A stretch of 64,000 bases of DNA from Isoperla grammatica (lineage: Eukaryota; Arthropoda; Insecta; Plecoptera; Perlodidae). Below, piece by piece: positions 23,178 through 35,100 of this stretch. The first letter of the stretch is position 1, and each line of letters begins with the position of its first letter. The position numbers were made by a program, and so were the translations under genes. Under the pieces are notes generated by a model, which was given only the letters and a program-made list of their open reading frames with translations, did no database searches and had not been told where the DNA came from. Location of the stretch: contig OX246743.1 of assembly GCA_945910005.1 (NCBI GenBank), positions 8,095,089 through 8,159,088 of the forward strand, in the 5' to 3' direction.

Positions 23178-25847
23178 GGTCTTTATTAGACGAAGTTAAG
23201 CTTAAAGCTTCTTTACAACTAACACATCAAATCAGACGAAAAGTCAAAATTTTAAATTCTAAATCTACGCGACAATACCCTACGTCAAGTTTTAGTATAT
23301 TTTGTTTGGCTATTGCCATTTTTACAATAAACTTCCCAGAAGAGTATTTTCTATTCGTCTATGGCCTATCAAAATCTTATGTAGCTATAAATAGCCATGA
23401 CACACAATAAAAGAATAAATGATCACATTAGATATCTGCTTTAAATATCGTTCTGCGTATAAGAGGGTGCCAACCTTCCAATCTAAGAATTCCAGGAACA
23501 ATTTCGCTTTTTAAAAGAGATTACTTGTTAACATTTGATTGATCATTATTTTAACTGCGTGATCCAACAATATCTCTATTGACAAGAAGAGAATCTTCAC
23601 GTAATGCTAGCGTGATCTCATTCAATTCAAAGTATAAGTTCGAAGATTCATCAATATTGACCGATGCTTCCGTAGAGGGACAGATTTGCATTAATTCAAG
23701 TGATGTGTCACACAGAAGGCAATTAGTCTCTTCTTGGCGTGTGATGTGCTATGGATATTTGCATGTGTAACTGTACTAGCCCCAACATCGTATCGACCAC
23801 AGATCCTGACCTACTGCCCCTTACATGAACGCTATCAACGTAAATGTGAATTGATAACTACATATTTCTACGAATTATTTTATTATTATGATAATATTCA
23901 CGTCTCATATTTTAATAATGTTGTTAATCCAGTTGTTTATAGTAATACATGAAGATGAAGAACAGCCACATACCATCCATGCCCGAACCTGGAACTCGGT
24001 AACCGTATAGTTAACTTGATCAGACCAACTTCTCGTGAGACTTGTTTGTCCTGTATTTGAAACACTTGTTGTTTCTGGTACCTGTCCAATAAGTGTTGCG
24101 TTTGATGACTAATCTGTTTAGTGTTTAGAAGCGGAGGCTCGGCAGCTACCGGTCCAGCTAGCGTCCATGTGTGATCAGCTGACCTCGTTCAGTATCATCA
24201 TAGTCATGGCTATTGCTGGGGTTCCCATGATTGTCGCTAGTTTTCTGTAGGCGTATACATGATAGGTATAGACTAGAGCCAAGTAGAGGAGGAAGTAGGC
24301 CTAGAGAGGAATTCGCGGCTCTAAAAATGATAATTGATGACAATACGTCGTGTCGGCATGCTCATTATGCAAATTTTGAATCGCGAAATAATGGAGCCTC
24401 AACCCTCGAAAACCCACGAAATAGCTGTGTATTCGCGAAATAAGACCGAAATAACTAAATTAATTGTGTTAAATAGCGGCCAAAAATAAGTGTAAGTGTA
24501 AAACGCGCAGAAGAATTTAAAATATAGAGGAAACAGAGGAAGTGATAGTCCTAAATTGATTATGTGTAACATTTTGTTTTCTTGTTATGCGCTTTATAAA
24601 AATAGCACCACCAAAAAGCGAAATTTACATTTCGAAAAACGAAATTTGGGATAAAATAAACCCATTTCTGTAGGGCTAATAGTAATAGGCTTTGTCAGGT
24701 TCAAGTTTATTGTATTTTACCTACACAATGGCAGAGAACATTAAACACGAGGTTTATAGAACAATGCCGTACATACAATTACACTCGTTAGGTTACAGGT
24801 GATATACAGAACACAAATGTAAATTAAACTGTTTTAATATGGAAGGAAAGTTGATAAAGTTGTACCGAAACAACTTGACCGTTGTTTCGTGGCCATGCAA
24901 TTAGCGAGTCTTAATTTCGTATACCGATCGCTGATTGGTCACTATAGTCCCTCGTCATTGACGAACGCTTTGATTTATTTCGGGACAAGTATAAAATAAA
25001 TTACACAAAACAAATTACAAAACTTTCGTGATGAAAAAAACGATTTTGATGGCGAGATTAGAAAAATGGAAAACAGGTCGATTTTTTGTTGGCACCGTCA
25101 TACATAATTCTACATTTCGTTGAATTGTTAGTCATCATATCACTCTGTCTACGTCAGACCATATATACGTCAATGTTAAGTATATAATTGACCCGAAAAG
25201 TACCCTAATTAACTTAGCGAATACTCGTACACCTTATTTTTTGTTGTTGATACGAGAGACCGATAATATAACTCATAGGATATGCATGAGCAGACTCAAA
25301 TAAAATATTACAATTAACATACAATTCATTCAGTATTAGCCATGGCGAGGAAATAGTTTAAATAATATTATATAATATTTGTAAACAACATATTATTTTT
25401 AGAATACTGATAAAATTAAGCGCGCACACTATGTATGGCATTGGCATGCGTTTTATTGTATTATCGCGTCTGGTACGAGCCACGTCTGAATTTTAGGAAT
25501 TTCACAGTATATTAGCTGTTCATGCCTTGAAATGTAAACATAACTAATTCTGTGAAACATGATCTGAGCACCGTTAGTGATTTCAGTATAGGCATGGGCC
25601 TATGTACCAAACATACTAACGAAACGGTGCATTTTTGTGCACTTAAAATTTAACAGACTCCTATAATGTATATCTGGCGGAGAGGAAAAGGGGCGAGTGG
25701 GCAGGGAGGGTTAACTTGACAAGGTCTGACGTGATACCCTGTATCACTTTGAATCATTTTCAATACCGTCATAGTTAATGAAGACCATTTCAATGATGTC
25801 ACTGATCGCGCACGTGAACATCATCAGGTATACTGACGTCATGAAAC
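23177..25847. other. Intergenic, AT-rich, no gene recognised
   Basis: Only short frames with no family features on either strand. Confidence 0.45.
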
Positions 25848-26215
25848 AGGGAAGGATACCTCTATGTCAAAAACTGCACAAAATTTTCATTTTTAAATTA
25901 CAGGAATGGGCTTCGAAATCGAAAATCTGAATCAGCAGCGCACTGTGGTTTAGTAAGCCCTACACATTGAATGCGCTAAGTCGTGACTTATATTATAATC
26001 AGTATGTTTTTTATAAATAATTAATTTTATTAGTAATTATCGAATTATAATCAAAATACTACGCTAACGGTTATAGTATTTTATTCAATCTGTAGGGCTT
26101 ACCAAAGCAAAGTGCGCTGCTGATTTAGATTTTCGATTTCTTGTTGCAATCTAGAGATATAATTTAATAATGAACATTTTCTGCAGTTTTTGACGTAGAG
26201 ACTACCCTTTGCCCT
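25848..26215. mobile_element. Foldback MITE
   Basis: Long imperfect inverted arms of over 120 bp each. The left arm contains GTCAAAAACTGCA, GAAATCGAAAATCTGAATCA and AGCAGCGCACT, and the right arm carries their reverse complements in reverse order. Both arms include GTAAGCCCTACA. The AT-rich loop is non-coding. Confidence 0.82.
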
Positions 26216-27839
26216 TAATACGACCAATTGCCCCACACCATAGCCACAAGTTCTATGTTGGTTTTGTGATCCATATTAGTCTCGAACATGGCGGCAACTT
26301 GAAGATATTTCGGTGTATTTGTGGTTAATATTTGCATTATCGTTGTTTACTTGTTTGCTCTAACATGAAAACAGCTAAAACCACCCCTCATCCCCCGAAC
26401 CCCAACTGGATTCCCAGTTTGACAACCCCGGTAAAATGTGATGGATCTCATTCGACCGACATTACGTTATGACCTAGTCTGTTATTATTGTATTATTATT
26501 TATTTTCCAGTTGTAGAAGCTGGGACTTGATGAAGCTGGGACTTGATGAAGCTGGGAAATGATGGTATGATGGAAAAGGGCACTAGGCTCCAAACACATA
26601 GCGCCGAACATTCTTTACAAAATAATTTTACAAAATATAGAACAAGTACACAAAATATTACAAAATATTGAACAAATACAAAAAGTATTACATACAGAGA
26701 TTTGTTTGAAATTATAATGAAGTAGAGCGAATTACACTTTTAATTAATTTTGAATACTATGTGATACGGATAATATCAAATAATATTACTTACGGCTCGT
26801 TTTCGCATTTTGTGGGAGTGAGTTCAACGAATCCGGTCCTCGTCAGAACGTGTTTATATATTAGGTGTGAAGTCTGGGATTAAATTCCAAATCGAACTCA
26901 ATCACGGCGTGAGTCCAGCATGTTTGGGTATGAACTCTGACTGCTGACAGACATGTGAGTGACAGGCACTCATATTATCTCTTCCGCTGTCGTGAGACCC
27001 CACATAATTAATTGAGATCTACTGTCCACACTCAACTACGACATAAATCATTTGACATTATTTTCTTGGTGTATTTTCCTCCTTGCCTCGTTTAAATGTA
27101 GAACACGTTCCAAAGACACACTGTGGGTAGTGTAACTTGTAAATAACAAAGCAATTATAACAATCAGTCATACTCGCAAGAGAATGAATACAATTTGTTC
27201 CATATTGTTGAATGGATAAGCTATCAACAAACAAAATAATTTCAACAACGTCCTGCAACAGACATATATATTTTTTTAACTGTTCTGATGCAATGTTGTC
27301 ATTTAAAGTAAATAAGTTGGGAATACCATACAGTCAGACAGGCGTGTAGAAAGGGGGGGGGGAATGGGGGGAGATTCCCCCCCACTTTTTCCTGTAACCC
27401 ACCCAATTTAGCGTTTTAGGCACATCCCGACATGCAATACCACACGGATACTCGGGTAAACATCACCAACTAAATTTCATATTTCACGAGAAACACAGAC
27501 GGCCCCACGCCCCAGAGAAAACCAAGATCTTCGTCACAAGATACATTTCCTCTGCCTTTGTTTGCACTTTGTAGCATTACAAAATAAAAGCGAATGGGTG
27601 CTTGAAGGTCAGTGGCGTAATTAGGGAAGGGGTGGGTTAAGCTCTCAAAACGTATTTATTTAAGACAAAAAATCGAGAAATAACTAATATAGCAAGAAAA
27701 TTTTTCGCCTTTGGAGAAAAGGCCTACGGCGGCTGGGGCTCCGCCCCAGACCCCGCGAGTTGTTCGCGCTCACAATTCTTCCCCCCCCCCACTTGATGAG
27801 TTCCTACGCGCCTGCAGTCAGATAAACATACATGAGAAA
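26216..27839. other. Intergenic with transposon-end debris
   Basis: Short direct copies of GAAGCTGGGACTTGAT occur at about 26517-26550. G/C-rich patches near 27350-27385 and 27610-27800 (starting CAGTGGCGTAATTAGGG) resemble ends of DNA transposons, but no complete element could be bounded. Confidence 0.4.
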
Positions 27840-27852
27840 GAGAGAGAAAGAA

Positions 27853-27945
<93 letters not shown>
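27840..27945. repeat. (GA)n dinucleotide microsatellite
   Basis: Pure GA from about 27860 preceded by GA-rich sequence. Confidence 0.97.
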
Positions 27946-27949
<4 letters not shown>

Positions 27950-29866
27950 TCCAAACTCGATGGAACACAGATAAATTGCAGAAAACAGGTTATAAATCCA
28001 AGACGAGTGGTCTGTATCTTTCAAGGTGATGGAGTAGGACTACCTCACATCAAGTTCGTTCCAAATAAAGTGAACAATGCGGCATAGTAATGGTCAAACC
28101 ATGGGTCCTCCTTTACCTTGGGGTATTCCTCGACGTTAGTCACCTAATGTAACCACAGCCGAAATGTGCCCTTCGTCCCGTGCACACCTTGTAGAAGACA
28201 TTCGTCTCCAACTTTGAGGCCATGGATTAGTTGGGTCTCGATCTAATGTTGCAGAATAAGAATCCTTCTATACCGGAAATGAATCCTGTCTAAACTGTTT
28301 TACTAAAGCAAGGCAATATCTTTCAACAGCCCATACTCCCAAATGCATGAATGCGGGCACACATGCATTGTATATCATGCCTGCATAGACAACACAGCAG
28401 GCATTGGTAAATTTTCCAAAAATTGAAATTTGTTAAGGTTAAGTTAGTTGGCTTTCAAAAATTCCACATCGATTACAGCAGGAATACGGGTCAGTAAAGA
28501 AAAATTTGACTTTGATTTAATGATTATTATTTGGTGTTTGGGAAACGACGTACTCGATAATATAGGTCATATGACGTCGGGGTACATTGGAGTAAAGGAA
28601 CAAGTAGAAGGATTGAATTAAGAAGGGTTAAGGGGAGGTAAAGGGAATTGGGAGGACCTCATTTTGTCTCCTCTAACTACAACTTGCAAAGTCACTCTGT
28701 GTCAAATTGTACCCCGGGCCCAGAGGGGTAAAGAAAATTCGTAAACTAAAAAGCTATGTCATAGTAAGGTACCTACCAATACGTACGGAGTTATTGGGGG
28801 GGGGGGGGGGGGGGGTTACCCGTCCTGAAAAATCGCGTGTGTATCATTGATAAGCTATACTATATGTACATGTTGGAGTATTCGATTCTCTATTATATCT
28901 ATTATAAATTTCTTATTACAGATTGAATTGTTTCCTTGATAAAAACCTGTCTATATTTGAATAAGGAACTAAAACAAATACACAATATTTGGTTTCCTCG
29001 ACACTTTATGTACGTCAGAAAACCACAGGCACGCTGACAAACGTAAGTGAACGCGGTATGAGTATGACTTCCGCAGTATGATTCCTGAATGTTGTTTGCG
29101 GACCGGAAACTGAGGTCATTGTAAATAATTTGCAATATCTCCATGTCGTAAAAAATAAATATAAAAGTCTGACTAGTGACTAAACGGTATGGAAATTTAA
29201 TCCATACGAAACACACACCACATCCAACATAACGGCTCGGAAAACCCCGTGGAGTGTAAGACAAAATAGAGTTATGTCAGCCAGTTTATCTCACACAGAT
29301 CTCATATTGTGGTAATTTATATTGTGTCTTGTGTTTTATTGCGGTTTTAATGAAAACGAATTAGCCTAACTATAACAATGTCACTCTAGAAAGATGAGCG
29401 ATGCGGTTTTACCCAAGGACAGAAATATAATATAATGCTCCCAATTCACGAGGGAATTTGTTAGTCCAGATGGAACATAGTAATGACCGGGAAATTACAA
29501 TATAACACATATTTATTGTTTCGTAAGCGTGCACACTGTGTGCAAAAATATTTATAATATTATAATCAGTAGGATTTTCCCGACGATTATTCAATACAAG
29601 GTTCATAGAGGTCAGTAAAAAAAAAAATAAAAAAAAAAAACGGACCTACTTCGAAGAAACGATTCCTGCCCTCAAACATCACTTGTAGTGTAGTCTACGT
29701 GTCCCGATCAGCTGCCAAACAAGACGGGACAATCCAAAATACTTTGCTTACATTGGCAAAGACGCAAAACATTCAAAATAAAGCGTTTGATGTAAATGTT
29801 TCAATATTTGGTTCAAAAAAGATTTTTGACTGGAACGCAAAAAGCCCGAAAATAGCTACTAGACGG
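27946..29866. other. Intergenic; G20 run
   Basis: A poly-G run of about 20 lies at 28796-28815. No gene recognised. Confidence 0.45.
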
Positions 29867-31692
29867 AGAGCCAGCAACATAAAAGCTCCCCTCATAAGGT
29901 ACATATGTTTTGACTTTTGAAATAGGAGCGTAAAAACTACTCTACTAACAAAACGCGCGTCTTACTCCTCAACGTGGGGGCTTTTAGGCCCCACAGGGGG
30001 CCAAAAAAGCCGAAAAAAGGCCCAAGGTTCCCCTCATAAGGTACATGGATGGAGTAAACGCCATTTTGTAGAGATAAGTGTCCCAAATAGGAATTCGAAG
30101 AGTAAGACGGGATATTAGGGGGGCGTTTACCGATCAGACGCCATTTTAACCAAAAAGGGCCATTTTTTATTTTCGCACATGCATGCGCTTAAACACTCAA
30201 AACATATCCGGAAATGTCTCGAGACGTAGAAAAACATACATTTTAAAGAAATTTTGGGTTATTGTCCTCGCCAGACGCCCTCAAAAGGGGCCCAAAAAGG
30301 CCAAGGTTCCCCTCATATAAGGTACATGAATGGAGTAAACGCCATTTTGTAGAGATAAGTGTCCCAAATAGGAATTTGAAGAGTAAGACGGGATATTAGG
30401 GGGCGTTTACCGATCAGACACCATTTTGTCCAAAAAGGGCCGCTTTTTATTTTCACACATGCACGCACTTAACACCCAAAACATATCCTTAAATCCTGAC
30501 ATTAATAATAATAAATACTGGTATATTAAAGTTAGGGGTGGGCGGAGCTTCAAAACTATCGCATCCGGATCGAGGCTGTGGGGGGGGGGGGGGGGGCTGG
30601 CGAGGACATCACACAATATCTTAGAAATGTATTCACCTCTAGGGGCATTTAAAGATATGTTTTGGGTGTTAAAGCGCGTGCACGTGTGAAAATAAAAAGT
30701 GGCCCTTTTTGGACAAAATGGCGTCTGATCAGTAAACGCCCCCTAATATCCCGTCTTACTCTTCGAATTCGTATTTGAGACACTTATCTCTACAAAATGG
30801 CGTTTATTCCACTCATGTACCTTATGAGGGGAACCTTGGCCTTTTTGGGCCGCTTTTGAGGGCGTCTGGCGAGGACAATAACCCAAAATTTCTTTAAAAT
30901 GTATGTTTTTCTACGTCTCGAGACATTTCCGGATATGATTTGAGTATTTAAGCGCATGCATGTGCGAAAATAAAAAATGGCCCTTTTTAGGTAAAATGGC
31001 GTCTGATCGGTAAACGCCCCCAACTATCCCGTCTTACTCTTCGAATTCCTATTTGGGACACTTATCTCTACAAAATGGCGTTTACTCCATCCATGTAACT
31101 TATGAGGGGAACCTTGGATCTTTTTTCGGCTTTTTTGGCCCCCTGTGGGGCCTAAAAGCCCCCACGTTGAGGAGTAAGACGCGCGTTTTGTTAGTAGAGT
31201 AGTTTTTCCGCTCCTATTCCAATAGTCAAAACATATGTACCTTATGAGGGGAACCTTGGCCTTTTTGGGCCGCTTTTGAGGGCGTCTGGCGAGGACAATA
31301 ACCCAAAATTTCTTTAAAATGTATGTTTTTCTACGTCTCGAGACATTTCCGGATATGATTTGAGTATTTAAGCGCATGCATGTGCGAAAATAAAAAATGG
31401 CCCTTTTTAGGTAAAATGGCGTCTGATCGGTAAACGCCCCCTAATATCCCGTCTTACTCTTCGAATTCCTATTTGGGACACTTATCTCTACAAAATGGCG
31501 TTTACTCCATCCATGTACCTTATGAGGGGAACCTTGGACCTTTTTTCGGCTTTTTTGGCCCCCTGTGGGGCCTAAAAGCCCCCACGTTGAGGAGTAAGAC
31601 GCGCGTTTTGTTAGTAGAGTAGTTTTTCCGCTCCTATTCCAATAGTCAAAACATATGTACCTTATGAGGGGAGCTTTTATGTTGCTGGCTCT
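29867..31692. mobile_element. Large inverted-repeat (foldback) element
   Basis: The left arm (about 29867-30497) starts AGAGCCAGCAACATAAAAGC and is matched inverted at the right edge (31673-31692). The arms are built from a unit of about 425 bp containing ATGGAGTAAACGCCATTTTG and GTTTACCGATCAGACGCC. The right arm (about 30640-31692) has one more tandem copy than the left. A central unique segment holds a G17 run (30580-30596). No transposase is visible. Confidence 0.85.
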
Positions 31693-32150
31693 TGGACTAT
31701 ACCATTGTAGGTCCGATCCCGTCAACAAAAATCTTATCGAGGCTCAGGCCCGATCCCCTGAAAAAAGTACTTAGATCTATAGTAAATCTTCTAACTTCCG
31801 TTCTTTCTTAATAGGATATTTGTTGGTATCCCTGACGCAATGGCGAATTGCATTTTTCTTATCATATGTTTCTTGTATGTTTGAACTGTGTGTTTAAACT
31901 AATTGAATATGTAAAAGAAAAAAGGAAAAATAAATACACTATTATTATTATTATTATTATTAATTGATACATTTATCAATGATTGCCGATCCATGCCGAG
32001 GTCAAAGATAGTGGGATATACCCGACCGGGGATATCTTACTATATCTTCGACTTCGACCGAGGTGTTGAGAGCGGTCCAGCTTATTATTTTACACGGTCG
32101 AGGTCGAGGTTGAGGTGGTCAGCTGTGACGTCAGAGAAGAAAGACGTAAG
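31693..32150. other. Flank of the satellite
   Basis: Contains (ATT)n at about 31940-31962 and GAGGTCGAGG-type repeats just before the array, with a TGACGTCA-like site at about 32126. Confidence 0.5.
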
Positions 32151-35100
32151 AGTGAGTCAGGGTCCCACTGGGGAAAGCAGAGTGCGTGAGAGCGGATGGA
32201 CGCACGTAATATCAAGAGCAACAGGTAGACATAGCTCGCAGGTAGATGTATCACGTCGGGTGTGAGAGAGTGAGTCAGGGGCCCACTGGGACAAGCAGAG
32301 TGCGTGAGAGCGGATGGACGCACGTAATATCAAGAGCAACAGGTAGACATAGCTCGCAGGTAGATGTATCACGTCGGGTGTGAGAGAGTGAGTCAGGGGC
32401 CCACTGGGGCAAGCAGAGTGAGTGAGAGCGGACGGACGCACGTAATATCAAGAGCAACAGGTAGGCATAGCTCGCAGGTAGATGTATCACGTCGGGTGTG
32501 AGAGAGTGAGTCAGGGTCTCACTGGGGCAAGCAGAGTGAGTGAGAGCGGACGGACGCACGTAATATCAAGAGCAACAGGTAGGCATAGCTCGCAGGTAGA
32601 TGTATCACGTCGGGTGTGAGAGAGTGAGTCAGGGTCTCACTGGGGCAAGCAGAGTGCGTGAGAGCGGACGGACGCACGTAATATCAAGAGCAACAGGTAG
32701 ACATAGCTCGCAGGTAGATGTATCACGTCGGGTGTGAGAGAGTGAGTCAGGGGCCCACTGGGGCAAGCAGAGTGCGTGAGAGCGGATGGACGCACGTAAT
32801 ATCAAGAGCAACAGGTAGACATAGCTCGCAGGTAGATGTATCACGTCGGGTGTGAGAGAGTGAGTCAGGGGCCCACTGGGGCAAGCAGAGTGCGTGAGAG
32901 CGGATGGACGCACGTAATATCAAGAGCAACAGGTAGACATAGCTCGCAGGTAGATTTATCACGTCGGGTGTGAGAGAGTGAGTCAGGGGCCCACTGGGGC
33001 AAGCAGAGTGCGTGAGAGCGGATGGACGCACGTAATATCAAGAGCAACAGGTAGACCTAGCTCGCAGGTAGATGTATCACGTCGGGTGTGAGAGAGTGAG
33101 TCAGGGTCTCACTGGGGCAAGCAGAGTGCGTGAGAGCGGACGGACGCACGTAATATCAAGAGCAACAGGTAGACATAGCTCGCAGGTAGATGTATCACGT
33201 CGGGTGTGAGAGAGTGAGTCAGGGGCCCACTGGGGCAAGCAGAGTGCGTGAGAGCGGATGGACGCACGTAATATCAAGAGCAACAGGTAGGCATAGCTCG
33301 CAGGTAGATGTATCACGTCGGGTGTGAGAGAGTGAGTCAGGGGCCCACTGGGGCAAGCAGAGTGCGTGAGAGCGGATGGACGCACGTAATATCAAGAGCA
33401 ACAGGTAGACATAGCTCGCAGGTAGATGTATCACGTCGGGTGTGAGAGAGTGAGTCAGGGGCCCACTGGGGCAAGCAGAGTGCGTGAGAGCGGATGGACG
33501 CACGTAATATCAAGAGCAACAGGTAGACATAGCTCGCAGGTAGATGTATCACGTCGGGTGTGAGAGAGTGAGTCAGGGGCCCACTGCGGCAAGCAGAGTG
33601 CGTGAGAGCGGATGGACGCACGTAATATCAAGAGCAACAGGTAGACATAGCTCGCAGGTAGATGTATCACGTCGGGTGTGAGAGAGTGAGTCAGGGGCCC
33701 ACTGGAGCAAGCAGAGTGCGTGAGAGCGGATGGACGGACGCACGTAATATCAAGAGCAACAGGTAGACATAGCTCGCAGGTAGATGTATCACGTCGGGTG
33801 TGAGAGACTGAGTCAGGGGCCCACTGGAGCAAGCAGAGTGCGTGAGAGCGGATGGACGGACGCACGTAATATCAAGAGCAACAGGTAGACATAGCTCGCA
33901 GGTAGATGTATCACGTCGGGTGTGAGAGAGTGAGTCAGGGGCCCACTGAGGCAAGCAGAGTGCGTGAGAGCGGATGGACGCACGTAATATCAAGAGCAAC
34001 AGGTAGACATAGCTCGCAGGTAGATGTATCACGTCGGGTGTGAGAGAGTGAGTCAGGGGCCCACTGGGGCAAGCAGAGTGCGTGAGAGCGGATGGACGCA
34101 CGTAATATCAAGAGCAAAAGGTAGACATAGCTCGCAGGTAGATGTTTCACGTCGGGTGTGAGAGAGTGAGTCAGGGGCCCACTGGGGCAAGCAGAGTGCG
34201 TGAGAGCGGATGGACGCACGTAATATCAAGAGCAACAGGTAGACATAGCTCGCAGGTAGATGTATCACGTCGGGTGTGAGAGAGTGAGTCAGGGGCCCAC
34301 TGGCGCAAGCAGAGTGCGTGAGAGCGGACGGACGCACGTAATATCAAGAGCAACAGGTAGACATAGCTCGCAGGTAGATGTATCACGTCGGGTGTGAGAG
34401 AGTGAGTCAGGGTCTCACTGGGGCAAGCAGAGTGCGTGAGAGCGGATGGACGCACGTAATATCAAGAGCAACAGGTAGACATAGCTCGCAGGTAGATGTA
34501 TCACGTCGGGTGTGAGAGAGTGAGTCAGGGGCCCACTGGGGCAAGCAGAGTGCGTGAGAGCGGATGGACGCACGTAATATCAAGAGCAACAGGTAGACAT
34601 AGCTCGCAGGTAGATGTATCACGTCGGGTGTGAGAGAGTGAGTCAGGGGCCCACTGGGGCAAGCAGAGTGCGTGAGAGCGGATGGACGGACGCACGTAAT
34701 ATCAAGAGCAACAGGTAGACATAGCTCGCAGGTAGATGTATCACGTCGGGTGTGAGAGAGTGAGTCAGGAGCCCACTGGGGCAAGCAGAGTGCGTGAGAG
34801 CGGACGGATGGACGCACGTAATATCAAGAGCAACAGGTAGACATAGCTCGCAGGTAGATGTATCACGTCGGGTGTGAGAGAGTGAGTCAGGCGCCCACTG
34901 GGGCAAGCAGAGTGCGTGAGAGCGGACGGATGGACGCACGTTATATCAAGAGCAACAGGTAGACATAGCTCGCAGGTAGATGTATCACGTCTGGTGTGAG
35001 AGAGTGAGTCAGGAGCCCACTGGGGCAAGCAGAGTGCGTGAGAGCGGATGGACGCACGTAATATCAAGAGCAACAGGTAGACATAGCTCGCAGGTAGATG

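Noticed and set aside
22839..23189. Poly-isoleucine frame
   Set aside because: Translation of an (AAT)n microsatellite.
27711..28029. Arg/Glu and Ser/Leu repeat frames
   Set aside because: Translation of a (GA)n microsatellite.
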